Shown in pieces: positions 50,729-61,163 of a stretch of DNA of 64,000 nt. Position numbers and translations under genes: made by a program. The notes under the pieces were generated by a model that worked only from the letters and a program-made list of their open reading frames with translations, made no database searches and had not been told where the DNA came from. This DNA comes from Amanita rubescens. Taxonomy: Eukaryota > Basidiomycota > Agaricomycetes > Agaricales > Amanitaceae. Position 1 is the stretch's first letter. Every line of letters begins with the position of its first letter. The stretch spans positions 558,001 to 622,000 of the forward strand of contig WION01000009.1 of the NCBI GenBank assembly GCA_015039365.1, in the 5' to 3' direction.

Positions 50729-51994
50729 TCATCGAAGCATAGATGACACCCGAAAGTTACAGAAAAAAGGGGCGGCCCTCTCTGCCAACCTGAGGTCTTC
50801 CTCTAACTCCCGATCTTCGCTAACTTGGAAGTCATTGACATCCAATAGGGCAGCGTCCTTGGCCTTCCTCTTCTTCCCTTTCCGATTCGTACCAACGGTA
50901 CCTTGAGCTGACTCTACCTGGGGCTCGTTTACCAGTGATTCGGAGGTCGAGACGATCAATCGGAATCGCTTGCGAAGCCCAGCTAGTACGACCGACTTTA
51001 CTTTTTCGATAATTACCCATACAAAGCGAGCAAAGAGAAACTCATATGACAACTGTGTGGTGTCAAACGCTTGATTATGATAGAGTGCGGCGGCCTCATA
51101 GCTTTGGCTGATGAAATGGACGACCACCCACTTTCCTTGATCAAGCAATGTACGCAAGTCCCAACGGAGGGCGAAGAGGTTCATAGGGTCGTTCTCAGAC
51201 TGTTCGATAAGGAGTACACGTTCATGTCGTTGTGTCGCATCTGAGAGCGTTAGAAATAGGGAGTCTTAACCTTACGACTTACCCACACTGCCTCTTTGGT
51301 TGGGATGATATGAGCCGTGGATATACCATCGCGCCAACCGAAAAGACGACATCGCTTATCCCGTACTTTGATCGCGGTGCTTATCACACTCCAGCTGTCG
51401 TTGGCGACCATTTCATCCTCATCCGGACAAACTGTTCGTTCCCATCCTTGAGGAAGCTGATTATGAGGGAACCGCCATGAGCTAAAGTCGAGGCAGATAG
51501 GATACAGTGGATCCGCTTGCGGGTTGATTAGGTGGTAATAGTACTGCTTGAGAGTTAGGATTCCATCTGGATCCATAGAGACAACACCCTCTTCATTCTC
51601 GCGATCACCAGACGGGGACAAAAAACCAGTCTCACTTATGCAGCAACTGAACAGTGAGGTAATGAACGCCAAAAGTGCGGGGTTCGCTCGGTGGTGCCTG
51701 TTGGCGGGAAGGAGAAGGAATGCTTCATTATTTGCAGGGTGTTTGATGCTGATAATGTCGGATTGGATTGGGACGTCGGGATTGGCGATGCCCATGTCGC
51801 ATTACGTAAATCATCCATGCTCTCTTCGCGCGAACGCTGACGCTCATACTCGCCATACCCGCTGTCAAGCTGCAGTGGAAGGTTCGACGTCTACAACTTT
51901 GACGATGGCCTTATACGAAGATGGAACGCGGCGGTAATAGTATATCCAGTGACTGTTTTCTCTTGGTATGAAGTAATATGAAACCCGCTGCAAA
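50729..51994 (-). CDS. Fungal HNH-nuclease-domain protein (5' end unresolved)
   Basis: The core IKVRDKRCRLFGWRDGISTA followed by HIIPTKEAVW matches the fungal HNH motif (C-x2-(S/T)G...D-x-(I/L)-x3-H-(L/I)-(V/I)P) and continues NDPMNLFALRWDLRTLLDQG, the conserved helix after the nuclease fold. The C-terminal part carries a basic stretch (NRKGKKRKAKD) and an acidic tail. In mushroom genomes this domain occurs in large families of unknown role. The upstream frame (YYFIPRENSHWIYYYRRVPS, about 51990-51935) looks like the N-terminus but lacks an in-frame ATG, and splicing is unclear at about 51840 and 51250. At the latter junction the phases disagree by one base. It may be degenerating. It lies inside the lipase neighbourhood. 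Confidence 0.55.
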
Positions 51995-52179
51995 ACTATC
52001 CATAGGATCCAAGCTAAAGCTATCTAGGAGACGAGACTTTCTATCACAAACTTCGCGCTTACCAATTCTCCAGTCTCACAATAAGTACTTAAGCTGTCGT
52101 TCTGAAAACAGCTTACAGTAAATTCCCCAAACGGTAGAGAAAACTAAGCAAATCCAATAAACCAGAAAATATATAGATT

Positions 52180-53562
52180 TCAGCAGCCGTTGCCCATGGT
52201 GATACCATTATAAGGACCACTGTGGTTGGATGGGTCTCCAACAAGAATATTCGGCACATCTCCGACGATGCAGAAGGTGCTTGGGTTATCTTGACCTGAA
52301 GAGGGACTTAGTAACGCCTATATGCTGATATGATTCAACGGGCTATACCTGGACACGACTCCCATGGGCCCTTTTCAGTGATGTGTACTTCACCCGAGGG
52401 GTGGACATATCCCACGAACTTGCCTGGAAAATGGTCAAACATTATCATGCCCTTAGCTGTATGTATCCCACCTGGCACAATCGGAATAGGGTCTTTCCTA
52501 TATGAAAAGTCAGCAATTTATCCGTACGCCCTTGATATTTCTCGTTCTTACATGTTATTTATGTGCGTTAAATGGAGGTTAGCATCGACATAATTGGCGA
52601 ACGCTTGGTTTCCGACCTGGAATGCTTGGCTGAGTAAGGTGTCTTATCAATGCTGAAATTTTGCTCACACGAGGCAATCCGTAAGTGACAGTCCTGGATG
52701 GAGACGCCGCTTGGCAAATGGAGAGGCAAGTAAACACTATCGAGCAGAGCAATAGCGGCGCCTACACTTTCGATGAGAAAATATTCATTGTTCAGACCGG
52801 GACATACCAAGTGAATGTCCGACCACCGTGATATGATCCGCACCATGCTCTGAGATAGTCTTTTGGATGGCGGATAAGACTTCCGTTGCGGTCCTGCAGT
52901 CGTACGCAAGATCAGCATGTTTCCGCGATAAGCAAACGAGTCGTACTTGGCTTGTTCATTCGCAAAACCACTGTGGACCTCGATGGAGGAATCGATGCCT
53001 GGGAATAGGCTGGGATCAAGAATTTCTTGGAATGCGTTGATATCCGTCGCGATTGCCTCACTTGGAAAAACGAAATTAGAGTCATCACATATTTGTAAAA
53101 TTTTCGGCATACATTGAGGCGGTATTAGTACCTTGGTGGGAAACGATGACGGTACTCAACGACGGCGAATACCCGACAAACCCTAGTGATCGTCAGACGT
53201 CATTCCCATTCGAACTTCATTAATCAATTGGATCGACGTACAGTACTGAACGTCACCGCCATCTCCGCCGGATGCAACAGGAATGAAGTCGGGGTTGGCT
53301 TCACAATTAGCTTCGGTAATAATGTACGTGTCAGCTTAGTTAGCAGAGCTTAAGCCGTACGCTTACCGCCGCAACTCCACGAAATTGTGGTACTAGGTGA
53401 ACAATATCCCGTGCTGGCGAACCACGTGTATGGCGTGAAGAAATCGATCTGCTTCGTGCTTAGAGATGTGATGGATTGTCTGGGTTCAAGAGGAGCCGCT
53501 CGAACAGACAGAGCGACGACAACCGCAGAAAAGACCGACAGTAATGATAGGGCGGGAGTCAT
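52180..53562 (-). CDS. Secreted class-3 lipase 1
   Basis: This extracellular triacylglycerol lipase/esterase has an alpha/beta-hydrolase fold of the Rhizomucor/Thermomyces type. Start MTPALSLLSVFSAVVVALSV gives a clear signal peptide cut near VRAAPLEPR (possible dibasic processing). Then follow ITSLSTKQIDFFTPYTWFAS and a Cys-containing CSPSTTISWSCG. The nucleophile elbow GHSLG is split by an intron (about 52760-52810). The catalytic Asp is in KKDPIPIVP and the His in GYVHPSGEVHI. The C-terminus is GPYNGITMGNGC with its Cys. Several 50-bp introns are present. A paralogue lies upstream at 54806-56198 and a relic downstream at 50296. Confidence 0.88.
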
Positions 53563-54805
53563 CCTAAGCGATCTGCAGGATTTGTACCGTTATACCCGAC
53601 TACTCGCGAGACCTTTATATGTACAGCTGCTTGTTCCGAGCCATCACACACATGCATCAATCTCATGATTTACCAGTACTATACCTCATTTGTACACAAG
53701 CTGCCATTTGCATTACAGTCAAGTCTGGAATTCTTGAGCCTCGAGTAGTGCTTTGCATGGTAAGGATTAATCATCCTAATGAGTTACGATCCACGAGCGC
53801 AAACGACAGAAGGCCGAACATTGGATTTCCTCGGGTGCGCAAGGATGCTCGGAAGTTGTTTGAAGATGCCGGCGGCTAAAATCGTCTAAAAATAGTCGAC
53901 CTAGGAAAACATTGCCGATAGATGTCATGTCACATAGATGCACAGCCAACTTCTTAACCAGTTGATTACTATAATCGAGGCAAATGCCAGTGTGTCGCTA
54001 AGAGTACGAACGTTCGAGCGTTGCGAAATGGCTACTGTCGTGCAGGTCATGTGATGTCCTAATGTCGGGAGATTCCGAAGCAACTTTCTCCCAGTCTGTT
54101 AAGGCCAAACCAAAAACTCGCGAGACCTACGACGCTATGTGATTTGTCTGACCTCGGTCCAAACCAGTCAGTACGCTCACATCATCGACGCGGCTACAGC
54201 AGGAAAGCAGTGTTGGCGAATACCGGCGAATTCCGAGCCCGCCGCTGATGCGTGATGCATGCGCTGGGCACGCCCCCCTTTTTCGCTTGCCACCCTATGT
54301 ATTTTCTACTATTCCTTTTATTTCTATTCCCTTTATTCCTACATAGTATAAGTAGCTACGAAACGGGACTCCCCTCGCACGTTTGCCGAGGGTCCCTGTT
54401 CACGTCACGCGTCACATCTCACATCCAACCTCTAACATTTAGCTCAGCTCCGCGGCGCAGTCAAACAGTTTTAACTAATAGACTGTTAATGTTATCCTGA
54501 GGATACTGACTGCAGACACCTGGTTGCAGATGTAATTTTACTCTTTGTGATGCTTATACTAGAGTGGCCACACAGTATGTCATACTGCATCCAATGATAC
54601 TGTTGTAGGGGCCATCGTCGTCAGCATGATGTTTGAAACTGTTCATATCCACCAGTACACAAAGAACTCTTGTCGCCTTTTCAACAACACTGACGTGACT
54701 CGGTCTTACGGTGTCCTGACACTGTTTTCATTTTCTTCATTAAATACGTTCCGGACGTAACTTTGTTCTCTACAACGTGCTCTCGCGAGTAGCTCCACAA
54801 TGCGC
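53563..54805. other. Long intergenic region between the two lipase genes
   Basis: About 1.24 kb upstream of lipase 1 and downstream of lipase 2. Beyond the TATA box I see only short AT-rich and pyrimidine-rich stretches (for example 54295-54350) and no persuasive gene, RNA gene or transposon. Decayed sequence is possible. Confidence 0.45.
53614..53619 (-). promoter_or_regulatory. TATA box of lipase 1
   Basis: The minus strand reads CATATAAAGG, with TATAAA about 52-57 bp before the ATG. The other lipase gene has one at a similar distance, suggesting regulated, inducible transcription. Confidence 0.5.
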
Positions 54806-56198
54806 CTAACATCCCATGCTGATTCCATTGTAAGGCCCAGTATGGTCGGCAACTTTGCCTTCGAAGATATTCGTAACATCTCCATCAGTGCACAGAGGGC
54901 TCTGGTTTTCCGAACCTTCAGCAAAAGTGACAACCTTACTCAGCAACGTCCGTTGTGATAATTACTCGTATCTTTTACCTGGGCAGGACTGGAATATGCC
55001 ACTCTCTGTTATGTGTGCCTCACCGTTCGCGTGGGTGTACCCAAGAAAGGCGCCTGGTGCACGTATATTTACTGTTGGTTTCAGGTTGACGAAAGGAAAT
55101 GTTCTTACCCGGTACAGTAGGAACAGGATCTTTCCTGATCAATTGTGAGTGATTAAATATATATATATCACCGCAACTACATACTGATTATTGACACGCG
55201 TAACAGGAATCTTGGCATTCATAAAATCAGCAAACGCCTGGTTTCCGACCTGAAAGCGGATCAGTCAATTTCAAAATTTGCAATGTTTAATAATTACACG
55301 GGGCATGCCATATCCGATGACATTGATATTTACGCCCGGAAGATTGAGAAGTAAGAAAGCGCCTTCAATAGCGGACAGAGCGGCACCTATAAGCGTTTCA
55401 TGAGTAAAACGCTATGCGCGCGCAGCGCACGTTACACTTACCAAGGGAGTGTCCAGCGGCGGTCACTTTCTGGACATTATTCTTGGCCATAGTTGTCTTC
55501 ACCGCAGTCAAAACGTCATTGGCAGTCCTGACGAACATCAAGCTACAGAAATATTTTCGGCAAAAGAACACCTACTTGGCATGTTCGCTGAGGAAACCGC
55601 TATGAATCTTCACATCTGAGGGGATCCCGGGGAACAATCCTGGATCCGGACTCTGTGGGATTGCTGTTAGGTCCGTGGCAATTGCCTGTCTGAGAATAGT
55701 TTATTATCGAACAAACAGATAAAGAACAAGCTGCCGCCTACATTTTTCCGGGATCGGTACCCTGGTGTGCGACGATGACAGACTTTAGAGACGGCGAGAA
55801 CCCAACATACCCTATACATAACAACCATCAATCAGGAAGTTTCACATGCAATCGTGAATGACTTACAAAACTGGACGCTTGCCCCATCGCCTCCAGAGCC
55901 TGTTGGGACAAAGTCAGAGTTGGTCGGAGCTTGGCAATTAGCTTCGTTATTCAGATGATCAGCCTCGAGTGCCTTTTCCAGAATATCGTAGGGCGAGCGT
56001 ACCTCCGCATTGCCACACCGCTGTTTCGTTTGCCGGACAGTAAGCGGCACTCGCAAAATGAGTAAACGGCGTGAGAGCATCTATCGTGCTAGCGCTTAAA
56101 GCTGTGATGGAATCTTGCCTACGCAATATAGGCAAAGCAAGCGAGAAGGGAGCGTAGGAAAGCACGAGGAAGAACAGAAGAAATTGGCACCTGGCCAT
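54806..56198 (-). CDS. Secreted class-3 lipase 2
   Basis: A tandem paralogue of the lipase at 52180. Start MARCQFLLFFLVLSYAPFSL is a strong signal peptide ending near ALPILRR. Conserved text: SITALSASTIDALTPFTHFA, CPANETAVWQCG, DFVPTGSGGDGASVQF, HSGFLSEHAKTANDVLTAVK, nucleophile elbow AAGHSLG followed by an intron (about 55385-55440), INNQKDPVPTVP (Asp), THANGEAHITE (His) and C-terminal GPYNGISMGC. The catalytic triad is therefore complete. It shares intron positions with lipase 1, as expected from tandem duplication. Confidence 0.88.
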
Positions 56199-56732
56199 GG
56201 CTAATCAATAGCTCTGGAATCCTTACTCATTTCAGAGCTGTTATCTTATATATATGACAGCGTGGGTCTGACCTCGTGAAACTGCCCCGTGCAACGTGAA
56301 AGTCCCTTGATGGTTATATATGGCAGCCTTGTGGAGTGACATATTCGCATGAGCACCGGATTGGTTGCCAGACTCGGCAGCTGAGATTTCGCAGGACTTC
56401 GTCTGCGACGTTTGGTTAACGATCCGTTGTTACTTGATGTCAAATGTTCATCGTTTTGCTGAGTACATAACTTGCTGTAACTTTTCCGAAGACCTGTTTA
56501 GAAATCCGAATGCATCTGTTGTAACTTGTGACTTGTTACAGGAGGTCGCAGGACCCTTAAGCATACCCCGGGAGGTTAGAATTCGGAAAAGTTTGGTCAG
56601 AGGCCAAAACGTGGACCATCAGGCTATCAAGGTACAAGGTATCAGTGCATAGCCGAGCGTAAGAATAGCATTACTGTAGGTTTCGTCATAAAAAATCGCG
56701 TAAACAAATTAGAAACGCCGTCAAAAGCTCGT
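56199..56732. other. Intergenic region (lipase 2 promoter / VPS9 3' flank)
   Basis: 534 bp holding the lipase 2 TATA box near its right-hand gene boundary and otherwise no recognisable gene or repeat. Confidence 0.5.
56245..56256 (-). promoter_or_regulatory. TATA box of lipase 2
   Basis: The minus strand reads CATATATATAAG centred about 50 bp before the start codon. Together with the TATA box of lipase 1 this points to TATA-driven, probably inducible, expression of both enzymes. Confidence 0.5.
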
Positions 56733-59452
56733 TCAACCTCCATTATTCATCTCCAACAATGCTTCGATGCTCTTGCCCAAATCACCCCCGTTCGCCTCCA
56801 ACACCCACTCAATCACTTCCACGTCCGTTCCAGGGAATATCTGAATCAACGTATCCCGCGCAGCTGCCGCTGCATTCGCATGCGCGACGTCAATCTCTGC
56901 TTGCACACCCGAGAAATCAAGGCTTGGCGTGGGCGTACGCGAAATATGGGATGTATCGCCCGGGCTATCCCCAGCGGCCAAGGATTGGACTCGCGGCGGT
57001 AATAATGGTGATTGACTGTACATGTGATGATCTGGATACCCGTGAGGTGGAGGTGGATGACGAGGTGGATGGTATGGTGTAAACGGTTGTGATGGCCCCA
57101 TAGCTAACGGTTGATTTGTCATGGGGCCTTGCATTTGTCTGGGCGCTCGAGATGGAGTGTCATCGAGCGAGAACCCCGGAGAGAAAGGAGAACCGCTCGG
57201 AGATGGTGGTTGCGAATGCGAGGGGATTTTCCTGACTCGAGCCTTGTATGGTGTTTGTATCGGAGCACCATATGATGCTGCTGTGGAGCTTCCTGCCGGC
57301 GCAGGCGTCCTTGGCTCCTCCTGCGGATGTTGCCCTTCGGGTTGTTCACGGCCCAGCTCAAAAGGCACAAAGGGTCCAGGAGGATTGGAAAGCTTGTTCT
57401 CTGCACTATCCAAGGCCTCACTGAGTATTCGGCCTATTGCGCTGAGTGGCTTTGATACAGCATCCCCCGTTTTCTGGAATAACCTCCGTGCATCTTCGCT
57501 GAAGTTCAGAGAAGACGTTGATGTAGACATAGCTAGTGGTTGCGCTGATTCTTCTCCTGCGTGTGGAGAGGGAGGAGGTTGCTGTTCGGTTTGAACGTAA
57601 GTTGGTGTTTGATTCTCATGCGCCACAATGGGAGACTGAGGCTCGGATCCTGGAAGAGCTTGAATCGCTGCTTCGACGTTCCTGCGGAAGGCGTCTGAGT
57701 GGTATCACTATGTGGAAAAAAAAAGCAGGTACATTTCAAACTCCTCCTTGGTTATATTGGACAATGATGTGTGATCCATCGTCTCAATAAATGAAATGGC
57801 ACCTATCTAAGTCGAAGATAAGAATGACACCAGGCCTTGACCAGTGAGAGAATAACGTACCAGACTGGATAGGTAATAACCTGCTTCGCCTTGCAACTTT
57901 GCTGGGTTGCGGAATCTGTTGATGAACCTTGTGCCTGTCAGCAAAGAGTGGTGAAGTGTGCCAGTGTACTCACTCAACATTTGACAGAAAGTGCGGAGGA
58001 TTAGCCTTGAGTACGACAAATATCAGGATTGGCACAAAGGAGTCCGCTCCTTCATCCTTTTTCATATGCCGTATCAGACCTGAGCGAAGAATGGTATTGA
58101 GCGCGAGTCGGCGGGGAATGTGGAAATATCCAACCGAATATGACCTTGCAGCAATTCAGAATGCATATGAGTTTGTCGCGCGGTGCCTTATAATGGTTCA
58201 TCTTGAGCAGTTCTGTAACGCTCCAAGTAAGCCGTAAGTTGTTTGTTTATAGCGGATGGATCGCGCAGGGTACCTTGCTCGGCAAACCTGATGAACCCTT
58301 CACTTCCTTCTCCAACTGGAACATCCAGATGCATTTCTTCGACCCACCCAAATAAGTATATTCGTTGCGCCAATACGTGATCGCGTTCGAGGTCGTCTGG
58401 GTTGAAAGGACGCGGTGGAGAGGCTTGTGCGATTTGCGGTGTGAAAGTGCTTTCACGACGAAAGCGATTAGTCAATGGGACACAGAGGATAAAAGAGCAA
58501 ACTGACAACTCATACAACCGATTCATGACCAATTTCTCCATGCCTTCCAGAGCATTTTCAAATTCCACCTCTGATGTATTTCTCCAAACCTCGCAGTTCC
58601 GCATGTGACCAGCTATGAACTATAGCTAATTTTCAGCACAGTGGACGCGGTTATGACTAATCCTACTTGCATTTAAGAAGTCACCGATGATCTTCCCTTG
58701 ATCTACAACAGCGATCGCGCGTTTCGCAAAGTTGCTGAGAAACCTGGATCGTATCTATCATGAGCCACTGCTTGGCGGGGATGAGACATGCATACTCACG
58801 ACCGGAGGTACTTGGACACAGGCTCTGCGCTTCTAGATTTCATTTGATCTAGAAACTTTTGAAAGTCAAACTGAATTTCGACTTCTGGTTCGCCTTCGCT
58901 GGGTGAAGGTGGAGGTAGAGGAGGATGTGGCTCGTCATTGCCACCGTCGGATTCTTCGCTTGCATTTTCGCTTTGTGCCGTAACTACGGTGGATAGATTA
59001 CTTGGCGATATAGCAGGGTGTGTTGCATCCATAGATGAAGGTCTAGACCGAGTCAAATTCGGAAGGGAAAAGGTCTTGGCTAGGGAGGCAAGTGATGGGA
59101 AGGGGGACAGAGATCTTGACGGTGGCAAAATTGATATGGGTGATGCGGCGTTTGAAGGGGCATCTTCGGTGGACGGGTGAGTAGCTGGGGATGGTGGTGG
59201 GTGTCCCTCTGCAGTCTGCCAAGCTGCTCGAGCAGCTTGTTCTTCCGGACTCGCTAGGGGGTCAAATTCACTGAGTACCTCGTTTGCAGGATGAGATTGT
59301 TCCAAGTTGATACCATCTGAGGGGCCAAAGACATTTGGTGCGATTGAGTGGTCCAGAAGTGCAGGATCTGGTGTACGAAGGTGGTCGTGAGGTGGAGGAG
59401 TTGGTGGTTTAGAGAATTGGTCGTTCCAAGGGTTCAAATCGTGAGTGGACAT
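56733..59452 (-). CDS. VPS9: Vps9-domain Rab5 guanine-nucleotide exchange factor with C-terminal CUE domain
   Basis: It activates the Rab5/Vps21 GTPase on early endosomes and links this to ubiquitinated cargo. The start MSTHDLNPWNDQFSKPPTPP at 59452 begins a disordered Pro/Ser-rich region. A helical bundle and VPS9 core are spread over about six small exons (58800-57780): EVEIQFDFQKFLDQMKSRSA, AQRIYLFGWVEEMHLDVPVG, ELLKINHYKAPRDKLICILN, GADSFVPILIFVVLKANPPH (the signature strand-helix) and GEAGYYLSSL. After GAISFIETMDHTSL comes a long Pro-rich linker, then the CUE domain RDTLIQIFPGTDVEVIEWVL...IEALLEM at the very C-terminus. VPS9 plus CUE is the normal fungal architecture. With MVP1 it is the second endosomal gene in the window. 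Confidence 0.92.
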
Positions 59453-59542
59453 AAAGTATAGTGCAGAATAGGCAGTTTTGTTGTTGTTCTTTATTGTGTA
59501 GTTCCCAGCATCTCTCTCTTCTTCCCAGCAATCTTTTCAACT

Positions 59543-60436
59543 ATGGGTCGCGCTCTTTTCTCCCAAAATTACATTACAGCACCTACTTCCCAACCCGGTG
59601 ACCCAGATGTTCGCACTTACGATACATGGAGCAAGTCTAATCCTTTTGATCCGGACTCGGATGACTTCTTCGTTGACGCCGTTTATGAAGCCTTTGTTGA
59701 TCACGCAGAGTACGAGCGCCAGCGAGAACAACGACTTCGCGAGGAAGACGAGGAAAATCGTGCATCTATTGTGATGCAGATCGACTCGGACAGCGGCGTA
59801 TCCCTCAGTTCAGGCAGCCCCGTCCTCAGCTCCCGCGGTAGTCCTATGGCTGTCGGTGCTGATGATCCAGCCGTCATCTTGGCAGATGCGGGCTATGCAT
59901 CTCCCTCCGAGTGGGATAGGTCGTCTAGCACTACCTCCGGCTATGAAGGTTGGCGTATGGGCGCGACTGGATACATTCCTCCCCTGTCCATGGAGGACGA
60001 GATAGTGCCGATTCGTTCAGATCGGCCAACTGCGCGCAATAATCGTCTTCCATTGACGCAGGACCAGCTCCCAAACATGTCGAGTCGTCGGACCGTTACC
60101 ATCACACCAATCGACGTTACCCCTATTGAGCGGCGTCCTTCCGTCCCTCGTTCCCCGTCTCCAGCCCCGCTTCAAACCCCTCCTCGTCTCCGTGAAAATG
60201 TCCAACTTCCTGACCTGGCCACTCCTTCCCCTGCTCCCACCGTGACACCCCACATTTACAGATGGCACATTCCTTCCACTCCTGCAGCACCGTGGACGAG
60301 CTCCACTCCCCATTCAGCTACCCCCGTTACCCAGGCAGGCTCTCCAAGCCCTCTTCCCAACTCAAGCGCTCGCGTTTCCCACTCTCGCATCACCTTGGCT
60401 CCGTTCCATATGCGCATGCAAAGCGCAGTCATCTAA
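59543..60436 (+). CDS. Protein of unknown function, low-complexity Ser/Pro-rich
   Basis: A single-exon frame of 297 codons starts MGRALFSQNYITAPTSQPGD at 59543, 90 bp from the divergent VPS9 start. The first third is acidic with a short helical stretch (EYERQREQRLREEDEE). The rest is disordered Ser/Thr/Pro-rich sequence with many SP and TP sites, possible targets of proline-directed kinases, ending FHMRMQSAVI. No known domain, signal peptide or membrane segment is seen. It may be lineage-specific. Confidence 0.65.
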   Translation: MGRALFSQNYITAPTSQPGDPDVRTYDTWSKSNPFDPDSDDFFVDAVYEAFVDHAEYERQREQRLREEDEENRASIVMQIDSDSGVSLSSGSPVLSSRGSPMAVGADDPAVILADAGYASPSEWDRSSSTTSGYEGWRMGATGYIPPLSMEDEIVPIRSDRPTARNNRLPLTQDQLPNMSSRRTVTITPIDVTPIERRPSVPRSPSPAPLQTPPRLRENVQLPDLATPSPAPTVTPHIYRWHIPSTPAAPWTSSTPHSATPVTQAGSPSPLPNSSARVSHSRITLAPFHMRMQSAVI

Positions 60437-61163
60437 AATGACTTTGGTCAAAAAAAAAAAGGCATGAACATTGATTGTTCGTACCACTAGAAGGGTTCAT
60501 ACGTGCGGCATTTGTCACCCGTTCCCTCATTTCGTATACCTATATTCCCTGTCGCGCTTTTTTACCCGATGCCTGATTTATGGTAATCTATGCTATTGCT
60601 ATGTTCCCGTGCACTACTCAGCGCAACCACGCTCATTTCAGTGCTTACATCTTTTCACTACCGATGTATATTGCTTTCATGCGCTACACCTGCCGCTGTG
60701 TATTAGTGTACACCTCTAAAATTCGGATCACGACCGCTATACGCTACACCAACAGTACCTGCTGCGCGCGAACACAACCCACGATGATCTTCATCCTCCT
60801 GGACTGCCTGCCACAAATCATATAAAAAACAGTAAAGAATGGACTTGCCACACTTCAACACAGGAATGGCTATTTGAATCATCCGAGTCACAGAACAATT
60901 TGCGAATAGGGCCGTCATCTTCTTGTGCTTGATTTTCAAGATCATCTCGACAGGCCTTGCTCTTCGCCCGAATAGAAACATACCGGGCAGTGCCGATGGG
61001 ACCCTTGTTCTCCGTGTAGCGGGATGTAGAGATGGGTCTTGGGGTCACGGAATTTCTTCGCAAGGCCAAAATTGATGATCTAATAGGATGTACACACAAT
61101 TCTAGTTGCAAGATGATTCGTTCAAATTTGTGTCCCGCCGTACAGGTTGGAGTTACATTTAAG
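60437..61163. other. Intergenic region with kinase debris
   Basis: 3' flanks of two convergent genes with an A run at about 60451-60460. The only coding trace is the casein-kinase-I relic described separately. Confidence 0.5.
60935..61085 (-). pseudogene. Casein kinase I relic
   Basis: The minus strand first reads IINFGLAKKFRDPKTHLYIP and then, in a shifted frame, YTENKGPIGTARYVSI followed by ACRDDLE. These match consecutive pieces of the casein-kinase-I activation segment (DFGLAKKYRDPKTH, ENKNLTGTARYASI, SRRDDLE). The catalytic Asp of DFG is Asn, the frame is broken and flanking kinase sequence is missing. It is a small decayed fragment, not a gene. It lies directly downstream of BTB gene 1. 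Confidence 0.7.

Noticed and set aside
54290..54350. Short inverted repeat (CTATGTA ... TACATAG) as a terminator or transposon end
   Set aside because: Only 7 bp pair, in a low-complexity pyrimidine-rich stretch, which is expected by chance.
50152..56732. Prophage, CRISPR or bacterial-type island in the accessory region
   Set aside because: The genes have spliceosomal introns and signal peptides of fungal type, and no regularly spaced repeats are present.
57121..57594. 157-codon plus-strand frame opposite VPS9
   Set aside because: It is antisense to the Pro-rich linker of VPS9, with no domain and no promoter context.
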